A DNA stretch of 64,000 nt from Linnemannia elongata (lineage: Eukaryota; Mortierellomycota; Mortierellomycetes; Mortierellales; Mortierellaceae): positions 1,922,001 through 1,986,000 of the forward strand of contig JAXBDG010000002.1 in assembly GCA_036320915.1 (NCBI GenBank). Reading direction: 5' to 3'. This document shows, in pieces, positions 1 to 9,964 of the stretch (within the stretch, counting starts at the first letter, position 1; each line of letters opens with the position of its first letter). The notes beneath the pieces were generated by a model that ran no database searches, was not told where the DNA came from, and was given only the letters and a program-made list of their open reading frames with translations. The position numbers were made by a program, and so were the translations under genes.

Positions 1-1538
1 GAGAGACATCGTCAACGGCCTGTTGTTTTGCGATTCAGCGGGAGGGTTCCCAGTAGAACCAGAGCGCAGAAAAAGGCCAAGAAAAGGTCTGAAGGGAGAG
101 GAAGGAAGGCGAGTGTGTGTAAGGATGACAACATGATACTTACCGGTTGCTAGCGTCCCTGGTTTTCTATCCCTTTTTCTGCTGTGTCGGTTTCGGTTGC
201 TCGGTTGGTCTGTGGTTTGCACCCCGGGTCGTACAGCGTTTTTATTAAGAAGAGGAAGCGATTAGGATGGAGTTGATTTGAACAACCAAGAAAGTGAGAG
301 TGAGGAGAGAGGGAGAGTGAGAAAAGGAGTGATTCGATTTGGTGTGAAAAATGACAATGTTGCCGTTGAATTGAAAGATACCCAGGTCGAGTGGCAATAA
401 AGACGACGGTATTGACAATTATGCGAAGAACCGAGATAACGAAACAGTAGTTAGTGCGGTATGATGGATATAGTAGGATATGAAAGTTGTTTTATGAAGA
501 AGGAAGGAAAGAAGAAGAGGAGTAAGGCATCAAGAAGGAGACGGCATTAAAAAAAACGAGAAAGAAGAACCAGGACAGGACAGGTCTGGGGAGAAAGCGG
601 TCGGGGGGAGCGGAAAAAGTTGTCAGAATGGGAGAGAGAGCCACAGAGGAAGAAAGAGGGGGAAGAGAAAGGGAGGGACGGAGGGACAAAGGGAACATCT
701 GTATTGAAGAAGAGAGTGAAAAATAAACATGGTCTCGTCATTGACCCAATCATAGCAATCCATTTGGGGAAGCAATACAACTTTGTCGTCACTCCGTCTC
801 TTCTGTTGTCCCTCCTCCCTTGTTCAACCCAGACAGCAAACTCGTTTTTACTTTGTAGCCTCTTGTCTCTTGGGCGGGATTATCCATGGACGGATCAATT
901 GCTTTCTATGAGAGAGGGGAGGAATGATGATGGTCAGTGGTTTGGAAGGGAGAAAACGAAACAGTTGAAAGAAAGAGGAACGGAAACAGAAAAGAGAGGT
1001 GTAGAAGGAAGGGCCACACCTTTTTTTTCATTATCATAATCTCTCACCATCGAAGGGAAAGAGAAAAAAGTTCAGTGGACACGTCCTCCTTTGTTCCCAG
1101 CTTGCCTCTTCTTCGCTTGCTCTATCTCCCTTCTTCTGACAAGTGACAACACAAAAAAAAACAACCGCAAAAACAAACAGACACAGGAAACCCGTCATCA
1201 CCCACGTACAGTAAACAACCCTCCTTAGTCTTTGTTGTCATCCGGTTGCTTAGACGTGTACATCATACACGTACACAAAAACAACAACAGCATATCAGAG
1301 CGACTCCGTGAGTTCTGCTGCCAACTCATTTTTTTTTCTTCCTTTTTGTTCATGCACGCACTGGGTCGTATCATACCATGGAAGGTTGAGGAACAAAACG
1401 GCCAAGAAAAACTTTGGAAGTCCCTTGAGCGATAGTGCGATATTACCCTCTTTCCTCCTTCTCTGTCTCTCTTTGCCCCTTCTTGTCCAACAGTCCAAGT
1501 CAATGGTATTCAATAGACTCCTTCAGTTTTGCAGATCA

Positions 1539-1540
<2 letters not shown>

Positions 1541-1584
<44 letters not shown>
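1541..1584. repeat. Poly-T tract, 44 nt
   Basis: An uninterrupted run of T. It may be the poly-A tail of a reverse-strand retroinsertion or simple homopolymer expansion. No flanking duplication was recognised. The true length is likely unreliable because of sequencing error. Confidence 0.9.
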
Positions 1585-1585
<1 letters not shown>

Positions 1586-2027
1586 GCTGGCACGGGCAAA
1601 TAAAGCTGTCTGCATAGGGTAGAGCATGAAAAGCAAAGGGAGTTAACATCGAGGGAGAAAGACTGAGCGTCAGTATTTAAAAAGACCTGGGAACTTGAAA
1701 TAATCCATCTTCCTTTATCCTTCACTCTTCCTCTCAACAACCTTCATCTCTACATCCTTACTCCATCCCATTATCCAACGATAGGATGGAAGCCACCGAT
1801 CTGAATTATAATATCAAATTTCGTGCACTGGGCGCCATCTTCCCCCTGTCTTCATTAAAAGGCCACCTTTAAACAAAACTATGAACTGTTTGTTCTCTTC
1901 AGCACTCTGTAATTTGTTACTCTTTGCCAAACAGCCATTCATTCGTCAAGCCTGAAAAAATGAACGGGAAAACCAGCTTTTCATTCCCCCCCTGCTCCTT
2001 CTCTCTCTCTCTCTCTCTCTTTTTTTC

Positions 2028-2055
2028 TTTTTTTTTTTTTTTTTTTTTTTTTTTT
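2028..2055. repeat. CT microsatellite followed by poly-T
   Basis: A (CT)n stretch at about 2000-2020 runs into an almost pure T run of 28 nt. This is simple-sequence DNA with no gene association visible. Confidence 0.85.
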
Positions 2056-3104
2056 GCGCAACCTGAAAAGGGTCTAGATTGATCTCTTTGTCTCCCACTC
2101 ACTCCTTTTCACCATGCTTTTCCTACTTTTCGCAATCACCTTTGCCTCTTGGGTACCTGTTTGCTATTTAGAGAGACGGAGAGAAGCCAGGTCGAGGTGT
2201 TATCTTGAAACTGGGGAGCTGTTTTGTTTCTTCTTGGGTCATGGGGATTGGAGCAAAAGATGAAGCTCACTGTGTATAAAGCAACAATAAGACATGCAAG
2301 ACTGTCCAACAAAGTTGTTTGGATCCCTACTCGATGAATGAGCGGAGGCCACAACTGTAAAACGTGGGCGGACGCGTGACCATAGGGGTATTCTTGCCAA
2401 GGATTTTTCGCGTTCGAACGCGAATAAAGAGATACTCAGGAGTCTCCTCAAGCACCGCAGGTCACCCGGCTTATAACTATGCATCCGTTTCGTCGCTCTT
2501 ACGGAGCCACAGCGCATTCAACATCACCGCGCTGGGCTAGTCATTTCTGTTGCGTCGAGCTTAGACCAGCCACACCTTTGAGTGCCAGACCTTCATCATA
2601 GAGCAGCGAGAGCAGCTTATGTGTTGAAGCCGCATTGTACGAAAAATAAAATAGAAAATATACATAGATCAATGGGCGCGTGAAATCAACCACCCGCTTA
2701 GCTGCGATCATGTTCAGCTATGAATACCCGTTCCTTGGTTCGTTGATGCCTCCTTTGGACAGTCTCGTTTCTTCACGAGAGATGCATAGAGAAATATATA
2801 CCGGGGGGTTATTTCTTAAATATGTTTTGCAAGGAAAAGATGACTGAAATTCTCCTACTAATGCACCTTGCTCCTGTTCCTTCCCTGTCCTCGCTGTCTT
2901 GCGCCACTTGCAGGGCTCATTCATTCTCTTCTCTCTTGCTCTCTTCTTGACACTCTTCACATTCTTCTCATCATCTTCGCTCCTGAATCTCCCTTCCCTC
3001 CTCCCTTCCTTGAAAGCGACCTTTTCCTCTTCACATTCATCCCCGACTTACATCCGCATCTTTCTCCTTTCTTCACAACCCTTCTCCATTCCTTCTCAAA
3101 AACA

Positions 3105-5402
3105 ATGCCAGGAAAAGTCTCAGTGACGATTGTAGGCGGAGGAATAGGCGGCCTGTCGCTTGCAAACATGTTTGAGCGCGCTGGTATCAACTATGTGATC
3201 CTCGAAAAGTCCTCCAGCATCAAGGCCCTGGGTTCCTCCCTTGGACTTGACGCCAGTTCTCTAACTGTTATGGAGCAATTGGGTTTGCTTGACGACTTTT
3301 ACAAGGCCTCCAAGCCTGTCCGTCAATTCAACTTTTATAACGAGGCTATCGAGTCGACTGGCGTCGTTGACTTCGCCTGCATGACCGAGATGTAAGGAAG
3401 ACTATGCTAGTTCCAATTGATTTGTACTCCTGAGTCATCGTCTCCTAGAACTCCAACGTGGACAAGCAACTCATTATCTTTCACGTTTCATTTTTTTCAT
3501 GTCTCACAAAGTGGAGGATACCCAGCGGTGATCCTAGACCGCCCTGCGTTCTACGACATCCTGTTGAAGAACTTGCCAAAGTCCAAGATTCTCTATGGCA
3601 AGCGTGTCACCGAGATTGAGCAGGACGACAAGGGCGCGACCGTTCGTTGCGCAGACGGAAGGTATTGCAACTTTTCTTCTTTCTTCTTTCACTTCCTTGA
3701 CTTCGTGTCAATAATCTTGCTCATTCTTTGCTCTTCATTCCTTCCTCCCTGTGGGTGCTCATCTGATTTGTCAGGATAACGAACATAAATCTGTTGTTTA
3801 TTGGGAGCAGCTCTCTCAAACATCCCCATCCATGGGCTGAACAACAACAGGACGCATATAGACGCTCCCGTTAACTCTAGCCTTATCTTTTTTGCTGTTA
3901 TCTTGCGAAACAACTGAACACCTGTAGCTTTTATACGAGCGACATTGTTGTCGGCGCGGATGGTGCATACAGCGCGGTCCGTCAGACAATGTACAAGGAG
4001 CTGGCTGAGAAGGGCAAACTTTCTGCCAATGATGCCCTGCCATTGAGCTACGACCAACACTGCCTCGGTAAGTCAACATTTCTTCGTTTTGTTCACCAAT
4101 GTCTTTAGCAGCTGACCTGTCGCCTTACGACGGCCTCTTTTCTCCTTTGCTTCCTATGACGAATAGTTGGAGTCAGCGAGCCTTTTGATCCCAAGGACCA
4201 TGAGATGCTTCGTAGAGAGACTTCTGACTTCGAGATTGTCATTCCCAAGTCAGACCCCTTCTATGCAAGTAGCCATTTCACCTTCACATACATGTCAAAC
4301 AAGAAATACTTCAGCCACTGCGCAGATCAATTAATAATTAATAACATGCCTCCTTTCTATTTGCACTTTACTGTTATCTAGGCGATCTACATGCCACTGC
4401 CAGGGGACCGTGTGTCTTGGGCAGTGATCCACAACGTGCCCAAGGCAAATGCCAAGGAAGGCGAGGCCCGATTTTCGGAATGGGGACCTGAAGCAACTGC
4501 AGAGATGATCAATTTCGTCCGCCACCAGTCTAGTCCCTTCAAGTGCACCCTGGGCGAGGTTATAGACCGCACCCCTAAGCATTTGATCTCCAAGATTATG
4601 CTTGAGGAGAAGTATTTCGAGTCTTGGTACAATGGACGCGTTGTCCTCCTTGGCGATGGTAACTTGTTCTTTTGTGGCCTTTTGAGATGCTAGTTGTCTT
4701 GATGTGTATGGTGATTGATATATATGTATGAGGATGAGACGAGTGGCTAATAGGGTCTCTCGATTCCTTTTACGTTTTGGTCCGGTTCTTAGCATGCCAC
4801 AAGGTACATCGTCAATTTATTTGTCTGCCCCTCCATTTGTCCCCAACCGTGCACCTGACCATACTCATCATTCCCTTCTTACATCTTACTCATTGTGAAC
4901 TCAAAATAGGTGGTGCCAAGTGCAGGATTAGGCGCCAACTTGGCGATTTTGGACGGCGTCCACTTGTGCAACCTCCTGGTGGACATGCCCTCACCCACCC
5001 AGGAAAACATCGCCATCGTCTTTGATAACTACTTCAACAACCGGTCCAAGATTGCGCAGGCGGCCCTCGACAATGCCCGCCAGTTCGGGAAAGTCATGTC
5101 TAACCGAGTACGCTTCTCTTCCTTTGTTTTTGTTTTTGCTTCGATCTTATGCTCCTATTGTGCGTTGTTTCCTAACGCTTCCTCTTTCGCTTTTGTCCTT
5201 CGCGAACAAATAGGGCTTTGTATCGGAAGTGGTGCGCAAGATCTTTTTCAACTACATCCCAGACTGGATGACGCGCTGGCAAAACACCCAACGATTGCAG
5301 TTCCGTCCTCAACTGCATTTCTTGCCTCAGGTACCTGACCGTGGCACACCCAAGGCTCAACCCCAGGAGCCACGTCTCTTTGTCTCCGTCGCCACCGCTT
5401 AA
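3105..5402 (+). CDS. FAD-dependent monooxygenase, eight exons
   Basis: Class A flavoprotein monooxygenase/hydroxylase-like enzyme. It would oxygenate a small aromatic or related substrate using FAD and NAD(P)H; the substrate is unknown. Model: exons 3105-3391, 3512-3661, 3928-4067, 4167-4264, 4382-4658, 4793-4803, 4910-5107 and 5214-5402, giving 449 residues with frame kept at every junction. Visible motifs are the FAD dinucleotide fold GGGIGG near residues 11-16, the central GADG motif near 155-158, and GDACHKVVPSAGLGAN near 316-331, which is the family's second FAD/ribose motif. The start is the first ATG before the Rossmann strand and follows an A-rich context. No signal peptide or membrane segment is visible. 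Intron 4 uses a GC-AG pair (GCAAGT donor at 4265), and exon 6 is only 11 nt. The family assignment is secure; the substrate cannot be told. Confidence 0.9.
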
Positions 5403-7768
5403 TAAATATTATCATCATTGTCACCATTGGTACTATTTCAAGCATTAGCTCGCACCGCATCTCATGCCTCTTTCGTTCCTTTAAATATTGCTCAATGGCG
5501 CCGTCATCTCTTTCATTTGCACAAGAGTATGTTGGTAGCTATTTTTTTTATTTGAAATTATTGACATCAATAGATAAGCTACACTAGACCTACCTTGGTT
5601 CTCGACAACAACGCATCGACATGACATACTAAATGGACAGACTGAGAAGGTTCGCAAATAAATGGGATAAGGAAATCGTTAGAAACATTTTCAAGAACTA
5701 CTTGTGAGTGAATCCAAACCATCTTTCCCTTAGATCCCCATGTCCCACAATGGGATTCTTTTTATGTTCAGAATACATTTTCTCGTCATGCTTCACGTAT
5801 CTTGGAAGCTTTAAGACGGCTTTTCCTATCAAAGAATATTTAAATGTAATATCATCATTGTAACCCGTCTTTTTGCCCACCTCTTATCCTCCAGGACCCA
5901 CGCCCACCCAAGGGAGATTGAAAAAGGGATGAAAATGAATGAAAACAAGCGTTACCTTGAAATGAAGGAATATCCTTCCCAATGATAATAAACGCTTAAG
6001 AGCCTGAAGGTCAATCTAACGACAGCAAACCAATATGAAACAAGTTAGTTGTCATCGTTCACTTTAACCAAACACCAAACTTCCCCACATCTCTTGACGG
6101 CAGTAGAAAAAAGAGAATGAGGATTAAGATCAGACATCCAAGGAAGTTAAATCCATCATCAGGAAAGGCAAAGAATATACGGCACACGACGATGGCATAC
6201 TGCTCTCTGATCGCTTCACTAATACGTCCAAAGACGAAGGAAGAGGCACGTAAACCACCTTATAACATGGTCCTTTCGGTGGAAACTGCGAATTAAAGAT
6301 CTTCATCATTCAAAATCCCTTTTCTTTTTTTCTACTAAGGTATACGCACGCGCAAAGTGGGATGAAATGCTTACCAATTGACAGTGGAGGGATGGATAGT
6401 ATTATGAGAGGATTGTGTTTTCATTTTTCTCCTCGAGATATCGACTGATCGAAGGACTTGAATCTGCTCAAAAAGCGAACGAACAAAAAAAAGAGAAACA
6501 GCAATGGTTAGATATATGAATCAAGATGCAAATTGTTTCAAATTTTCCCATATGGTAACTACTCTCTTGTTATTGGGTGAAGTGTTGTGTGGGTCAGTGG
6601 ATTATACTGGCAAGTATGACACTCCTCAGCGAAGGAGTGTGAAGGTATCACCATGGTCGATAAGATAAATTGAAGACAAAATATGGTTTTCATCATTCAC
6701 ACAAAAGCACTTTCAGGTTGAGTCAAAAAAACGCGCAATTGATCTCGATGGTGACAGGAATGAGTTGCGATTCGTTCGTGTCACGGAGTGAGTCATGTTG
6801 GCGTGCAAGAGAAGGTGGTTGAAATAGTGAAAAAGGGGAAGCTGTGAGTGTGTAGAACTTACCAAAAAAAAAAAAGAAAGCGCGATGTTTCGAGGGTATG
6901 GAAGGGGGGAAAGGAAGAAGTGTAAGGAAGGAAGAGAAACAGCAAGAGAAAAAAAAGAAAAACGTTTATTGTTGTTGTTCTCAGCCAACCAAAGCCACCT
7001 CGACAAACATCACGTGAAATGATCGGAGTTAGTCGCTCACAATAGCAGACAACGGAGATAGCAGGAAGCATCGCTTCACAACGCAGCACCTCTTACTGTA
7101 GATGTGCAACTACGGGCACGATAGATAGCTAGAAACAAAGAGCCGTCGATTACAGGATGTAAGGTAAGGATTGTGGGTGCCGTAAGTTGATCCTTGTTAC
7201 CTATAACATGAGAAAACAGGGCGAAACTTGAGTATCAACGTCAAGTTCAATTTCATTTATTGGCGTAGTCGGGGCATGGGCTGCTCATTTTCTGTTTGCA
7301 GAAAGGGATGGATGATCTCTTTAAACTCCAACAGTAACCCTAATCAGCCATAGGCATACTTCTTGTTCACATTATTCACGTACATCATTTCACACCCACA
7401 ACAGGCTATCCTCTTTTCGAATGCAACATTCCTCTAGTCCATCGTCGTCTTAATTTCCTCCTTGAGTAATTATCCTTGGAGCAGCTCTTCCAAACACTTT
7501 GTGAATCCCTTCACAAAGGCTTGTGAGCGAGGGGGTCATTGCTCGTGAAGTGGATGAAGAGATGCGGTTTATTATTACTCTATCACAACGACAAAATAAA
7601 GAGAGAGAAAGAAAAAAGAGTTGCTCTCTGGCTCTTTCAACCTTTGTGTATGCGCACACACAGCGGGGTCCTCCGTCCTTTGTTGGTGTTACGAAAAAAG
7701 GAAAGTTTTGTACGACCGGAAAAATGAACAACGGAAGGAGAGAGTGCTAAAAAAATCAAGCCAAAGGC
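5403..7768. other. Intergenic region without a supported gene
   Basis: About 2.4 kb. The only minus-strand open frame of note (5698-5880, 60 codons) matches nothing I recognise. Several good minus-strand splice donors (complements of TTACC/CTTACC near 5950, 6371 and 6857) hint at a spliced non-coding transcript or an intron-rich leader on the minus strand, but no coding exons could be joined. A-rich homopolymers occur near 6860 and 6950. Confidence 0.4.
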
Positions 7769-8338
7769 TTAAAAGACCAAAGCGGCAGCAGCGACTGCAA
7801 CGGCAGCCATGGCGACGGGGGCAGCGCTCAAGTAACCAGCAGCGTTCTTGTTGACGGTAGCAACAGGGGTAGCAGTGGTAGTGGTAGCAGTGGTAGGCTT
7901 GACGGTCGAGTTGGAGTTAGTGACCGAAGGGACAGCAACCGAGGAGGTGGTAGCGGTGACGCCAGTGGGGGCAGGGGCGGTAGGGGCGGGGCCGGTTCCC
8001 TTGATCAAGAAGTAATGCGAGTACGAGTCGGCTCCGATTCTGACAGAGTACCAGTCCGAGGTCAAGTCCTTGGGGAGGGTGGCCTTGAGCGAGGTGGCGC
8101 CAGCAGCACCGGTACCCAAGTCGATGACCTTGGTCTGGTGGGCGGGGTCACCCTTGAAGAGAGTGACGAGCAACCCGGCGGTGGGGGCAGGGGATCCGAG
8201 TTTCCACTGGACAGTGACATCAGCACCGGCGTTCCAGACGGTGTTGGCAACGGGGACGGTGGGGTAGGCCTGGGTGGCGACCTGGGCCACGGCGGCGCTG
8301 ATGAGAGAGGCGGCGACAGCAAGGACAGAGAAACGCAT
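7769..8338 (-). CDS. GPI-anchored Kre9/KNH-like cell-wall protein
   Basis: Single-exon protein of 189 residues. Residues 1-19 form a signal peptide ending in AVAQ. Residues about 20-115 resemble the Ser-Thr-rich GPI-anchored/Kre9-Knh1 N-terminal domain (an immunoglobulin-like beta domain, with the typical W..G..V.V.W, L.L..G and W.SVRI elements). A Pro/Ala/Thr linker follows (about 116-165) containing NST and other Asn/Thr sites. The C-terminus has an NAAG region followed by an Ala/Val hydrophobic tail ending in ALVF, which fits a GPI attachment signal. The product should sit on the plasma membrane or be linked to wall glucan. Domain assignment is by pattern. The role in beta-1,6-glucan assembly is known for yeast Kre9 and only inferred here. 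Confidence 0.8.
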   Translation of the reverse strand: MRFSVLAVAASLISAAVAQVATQAYPTVPVANTVWNAGADVTVQWKLGSPAPTAGLLVTLFKGDPAHQTKVIDLGTGAAGATSLKATLPKDLTSDWYSVRIGADSYSHYFLIKGTGPAPTAPAPTGVTATTSSVAVPSVTNSNSTVKPTTATTTTATPVATVNKNAAGYLSAAPVAMAAVAVAAAALVF

Positions 8339-8817
8339 GTTGAGATATGTAAGTGTTGAAGTAGGGAGAAGGGGGTAAGGGTAAAGGGTAGAGAGTTTGG
8401 TCGTAAAAAGGGCGAAGTGAGGGAGAAGGTAAAGTAGTTTGTGTGGTGGAAGTAATCCAAGTAGGGGGGAAGTGACAATGAAGCTTGAAGAAAAAAAAAC
8501 AAAAAAGAGAAAAAAGAAGGGAAGGGTGCCGACTTCTTATATGACTTGAGGCAGATAGCCATACTTGGTTGATTGCATCCAGCGGGAAGGCAATGTCAAT
8601 ATTTTGTTGTCCATCTCTCGTTGTGTAATAAAAAAAAATATGCTGTGAGCATTTAAACACCCTGACAATAATATCATGCCTATCAAAGAGGGGAAGTGAG
8701 CACCAAGGGCGAAACCTACTTTTGGCAATGGTAAGCTCTCGTGCCTGACTCTTTTGGGTTCTAAAGGGGCAGCTGCACGACAACCAATCCCTTTCCACAG
8801 GTAGCAGATGCTATCAT
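8339..8817. other. Promoter/leader region of the GPI protein gene
   Basis: Contains the purine-rich (plus strand) leader of the minus-strand wall-protein gene. From about 8600 it holds DNA that was interrupted by the LINE insertion. No gene is supported; long open frames on the minus strand here are shadows with low-complexity content. Confidence 0.5.
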
Positions 8818-8830
8818 TCAAATAAGCGCA
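8818..8830. repeat. Target-site duplication, left copy
   Basis: The 13-mer TCAAATAAGCGCA occurs here and again at 9495-9507, directly after the poly-A tail of the LINE fragment. The two copies are identical. Confidence 0.9.
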
Positions 8831-9494
8831 ACATCCTCTCCTCAGTTTTGCTACCAAGCACCAAGAATCCCATTACTCTCGAATTGGCTACAACTAAACA
8901 TCTTCGAACCTTTCTGAGACAAGACACACCGCCAGACCCAAACTCATCAACCCATCCAGAGGCGGGTTCCTTAAAACAATGGCGCCGATTCTGGAGAGCC
9001 AAGATACCACACCGGGCTAGGACCATGTGGTGGAGGTTTAAAAGGGATTGGCTCCCCTGTGGAACTCTACGTCACAAGATCTGGAAGCAGGAACCTCACT
9101 GCAGCATGGCCGGTTGTCGAGAGCGACACGAGGACAAGACACATCACATCTTTCAGTGCACCCCCAAGTACATTGCGTGGCAAACAATCCTTAAGCAACA
9201 CACCTCCAAAACAGTATGGTCGGATGATGATCTTCACAAGGTCTTGTCATTCCAACCACCATCCTTTGATATCAAACCCCAATTCAACATCACTATCCCA
9301 CAACTACTGGCCTGTTGCCTTATTGGAATCTCAACAGCCAACACTGTTCTCTTTTTACACCAACACACACAATCAAGCAGTGATATCATCCACACCATTC
9401 TACAAGAAATCCAGAAAACCATAGCGCAGAATAACCTTCTAAAGGCTTTTTAAGCCACAATAAAATCGTACTGAAAAGAAAAAAAAAAAAAAAA
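8831..9494 (+). mobile_element. 5'-truncated LINE (non-LTR retrotransposon)
   Basis: A 664-bp insertion bounded by perfect 13-bp direct repeats. It ends in a poly-A tail (about 9478-9494) preceded by an AATAAA-type signal. The inside is open in one frame from the left junction to a stop at 9451-9453 and encodes the C-terminal end of a LINE ORF2. Truncation at the 5' end plus an A tail plus a target-site duplication is the hallmark of target-primed reverse transcription. Confidence 0.92.
8833..9453 (+). pseudogene. LINE ORF2 C-terminal fragment (zf-RVT region)
   Basis: About 206 codons with no upstream start; the frame simply opens at the insertion junction. The segment W..FWRAKIPHRARTMWWRF followed by CSMAGC and H....H..C (about residues 50-110) is the zinc-binding reverse transcriptase domain (zf-RVT) found after the RT domain in non-LTR elements. 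The polymerase and endonuclease domains are absent, so no activity is expected. The lack of stops suggests the insertion is young. Confidence 0.85.
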
Positions 9495-9507
9495 TCAAAT
9501 AAGCGCA
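9495..9507. repeat. Target-site duplication, right copy
   Basis: Identical to 8818-8830 and immediately 3' of the poly-A tail. Confidence 0.9.
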
Positions 9508-9964
9508 GATGAAATTCCTCGCTATTTCTGGCTCAGATTTGCCCATGACCTCGTCCTCATTGTCACTTGGCGCCACTGGCACCCTTGTTCACTCGGGAAT
9601 ACTATAAAGCACTATATGAACCCCATGAACTTTTTCAGAAATTTTTTGAAAAATTCCTCTTGGCGATCACGTGATTCAAAAGCACAAGTCGAGAGACTAT
9701 TGGTCCAAGTCAAGAGACTATTGCTTCAAGACTATAGACTAAGGTCAACAAGTAACTATGGTTCTCCAGACGCGAGGCAGAGGGTATAGAGAGCTCGACA
9801 CAAAATAGAATACTGGTTTGCATATTCTCGCGCCTGCATTCAAGCCATATGTTTTTCTACAGATCTGTTTTTCTACAGCACCATCTTTTATTGCAAGTCC
9901 TTTCATAAAATGACTGAGCAGTATGGCAACATGAAGAAAAAAAGAAGGTGAGTTGATAGAGGAA
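9508..9964. other. Left flank of the Crypton gene
   Basis: Contains a palindromic ATCACGTGAT near 9665, the 21-bp tandem repeats, and the 3' untranslated region of the recombinase gene. The Crypton's left boundary is probably within this stretch but could not be fixed. Confidence 0.4.
9685..9740. repeat. Imperfect 21-bp tandem repeat (about 2.6 copies)
   Basis: CAAGTCGAGAGACTATTGG at 9685 recurs with one or two changes at 9706 (CAAGTCAAGAGACTATTGC) and in degenerate form at 9727. It lies just left of the Crypton gene and just right of a palindromic ATCACGTGAT. It may be part of the element's end, but this is not demonstrated. Confidence 0.75.

Larger units (their letters stand above)
1..3104. 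other. Gene-poor left flank
   Basis: No convincing protein gene was found. Open frames here are low-complexity (Arg/Glu-rich on one strand, Ser/Pro/Phe-rich on the other). A good 5' splice donor on the minus strand (complement of ACTTACC near 138-144) suggests that the stretch at about 1-540 is the 5' untranslated exon and promoter of a minus-strand gene lying left of the window. Long T runs occur at 1541-1584 and 2028-2055, the second preceded by a CT microsatellite. An 18-bp perfect palindrome sits at 2407-2424. The pyrimidine-rich stretch 2860-3104 is probably the leader of the monooxygenase gene that follows. Confidence 0.5.

Noticed and set aside
620..1039. 139-codon plus-strand frame near the left end
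   Set aside because: Arg/Glu/Lys-rich low-complexity translation of purine-rich DNA, no family resemblance, and the overlapping frames are equally open.
8062..8798. Long minus-strand frames overlapping the GPI-protein gene
   Set aside because: They overlap the signal-peptide gene in other frames and read into its purine/pyrimidine-skewed leader.
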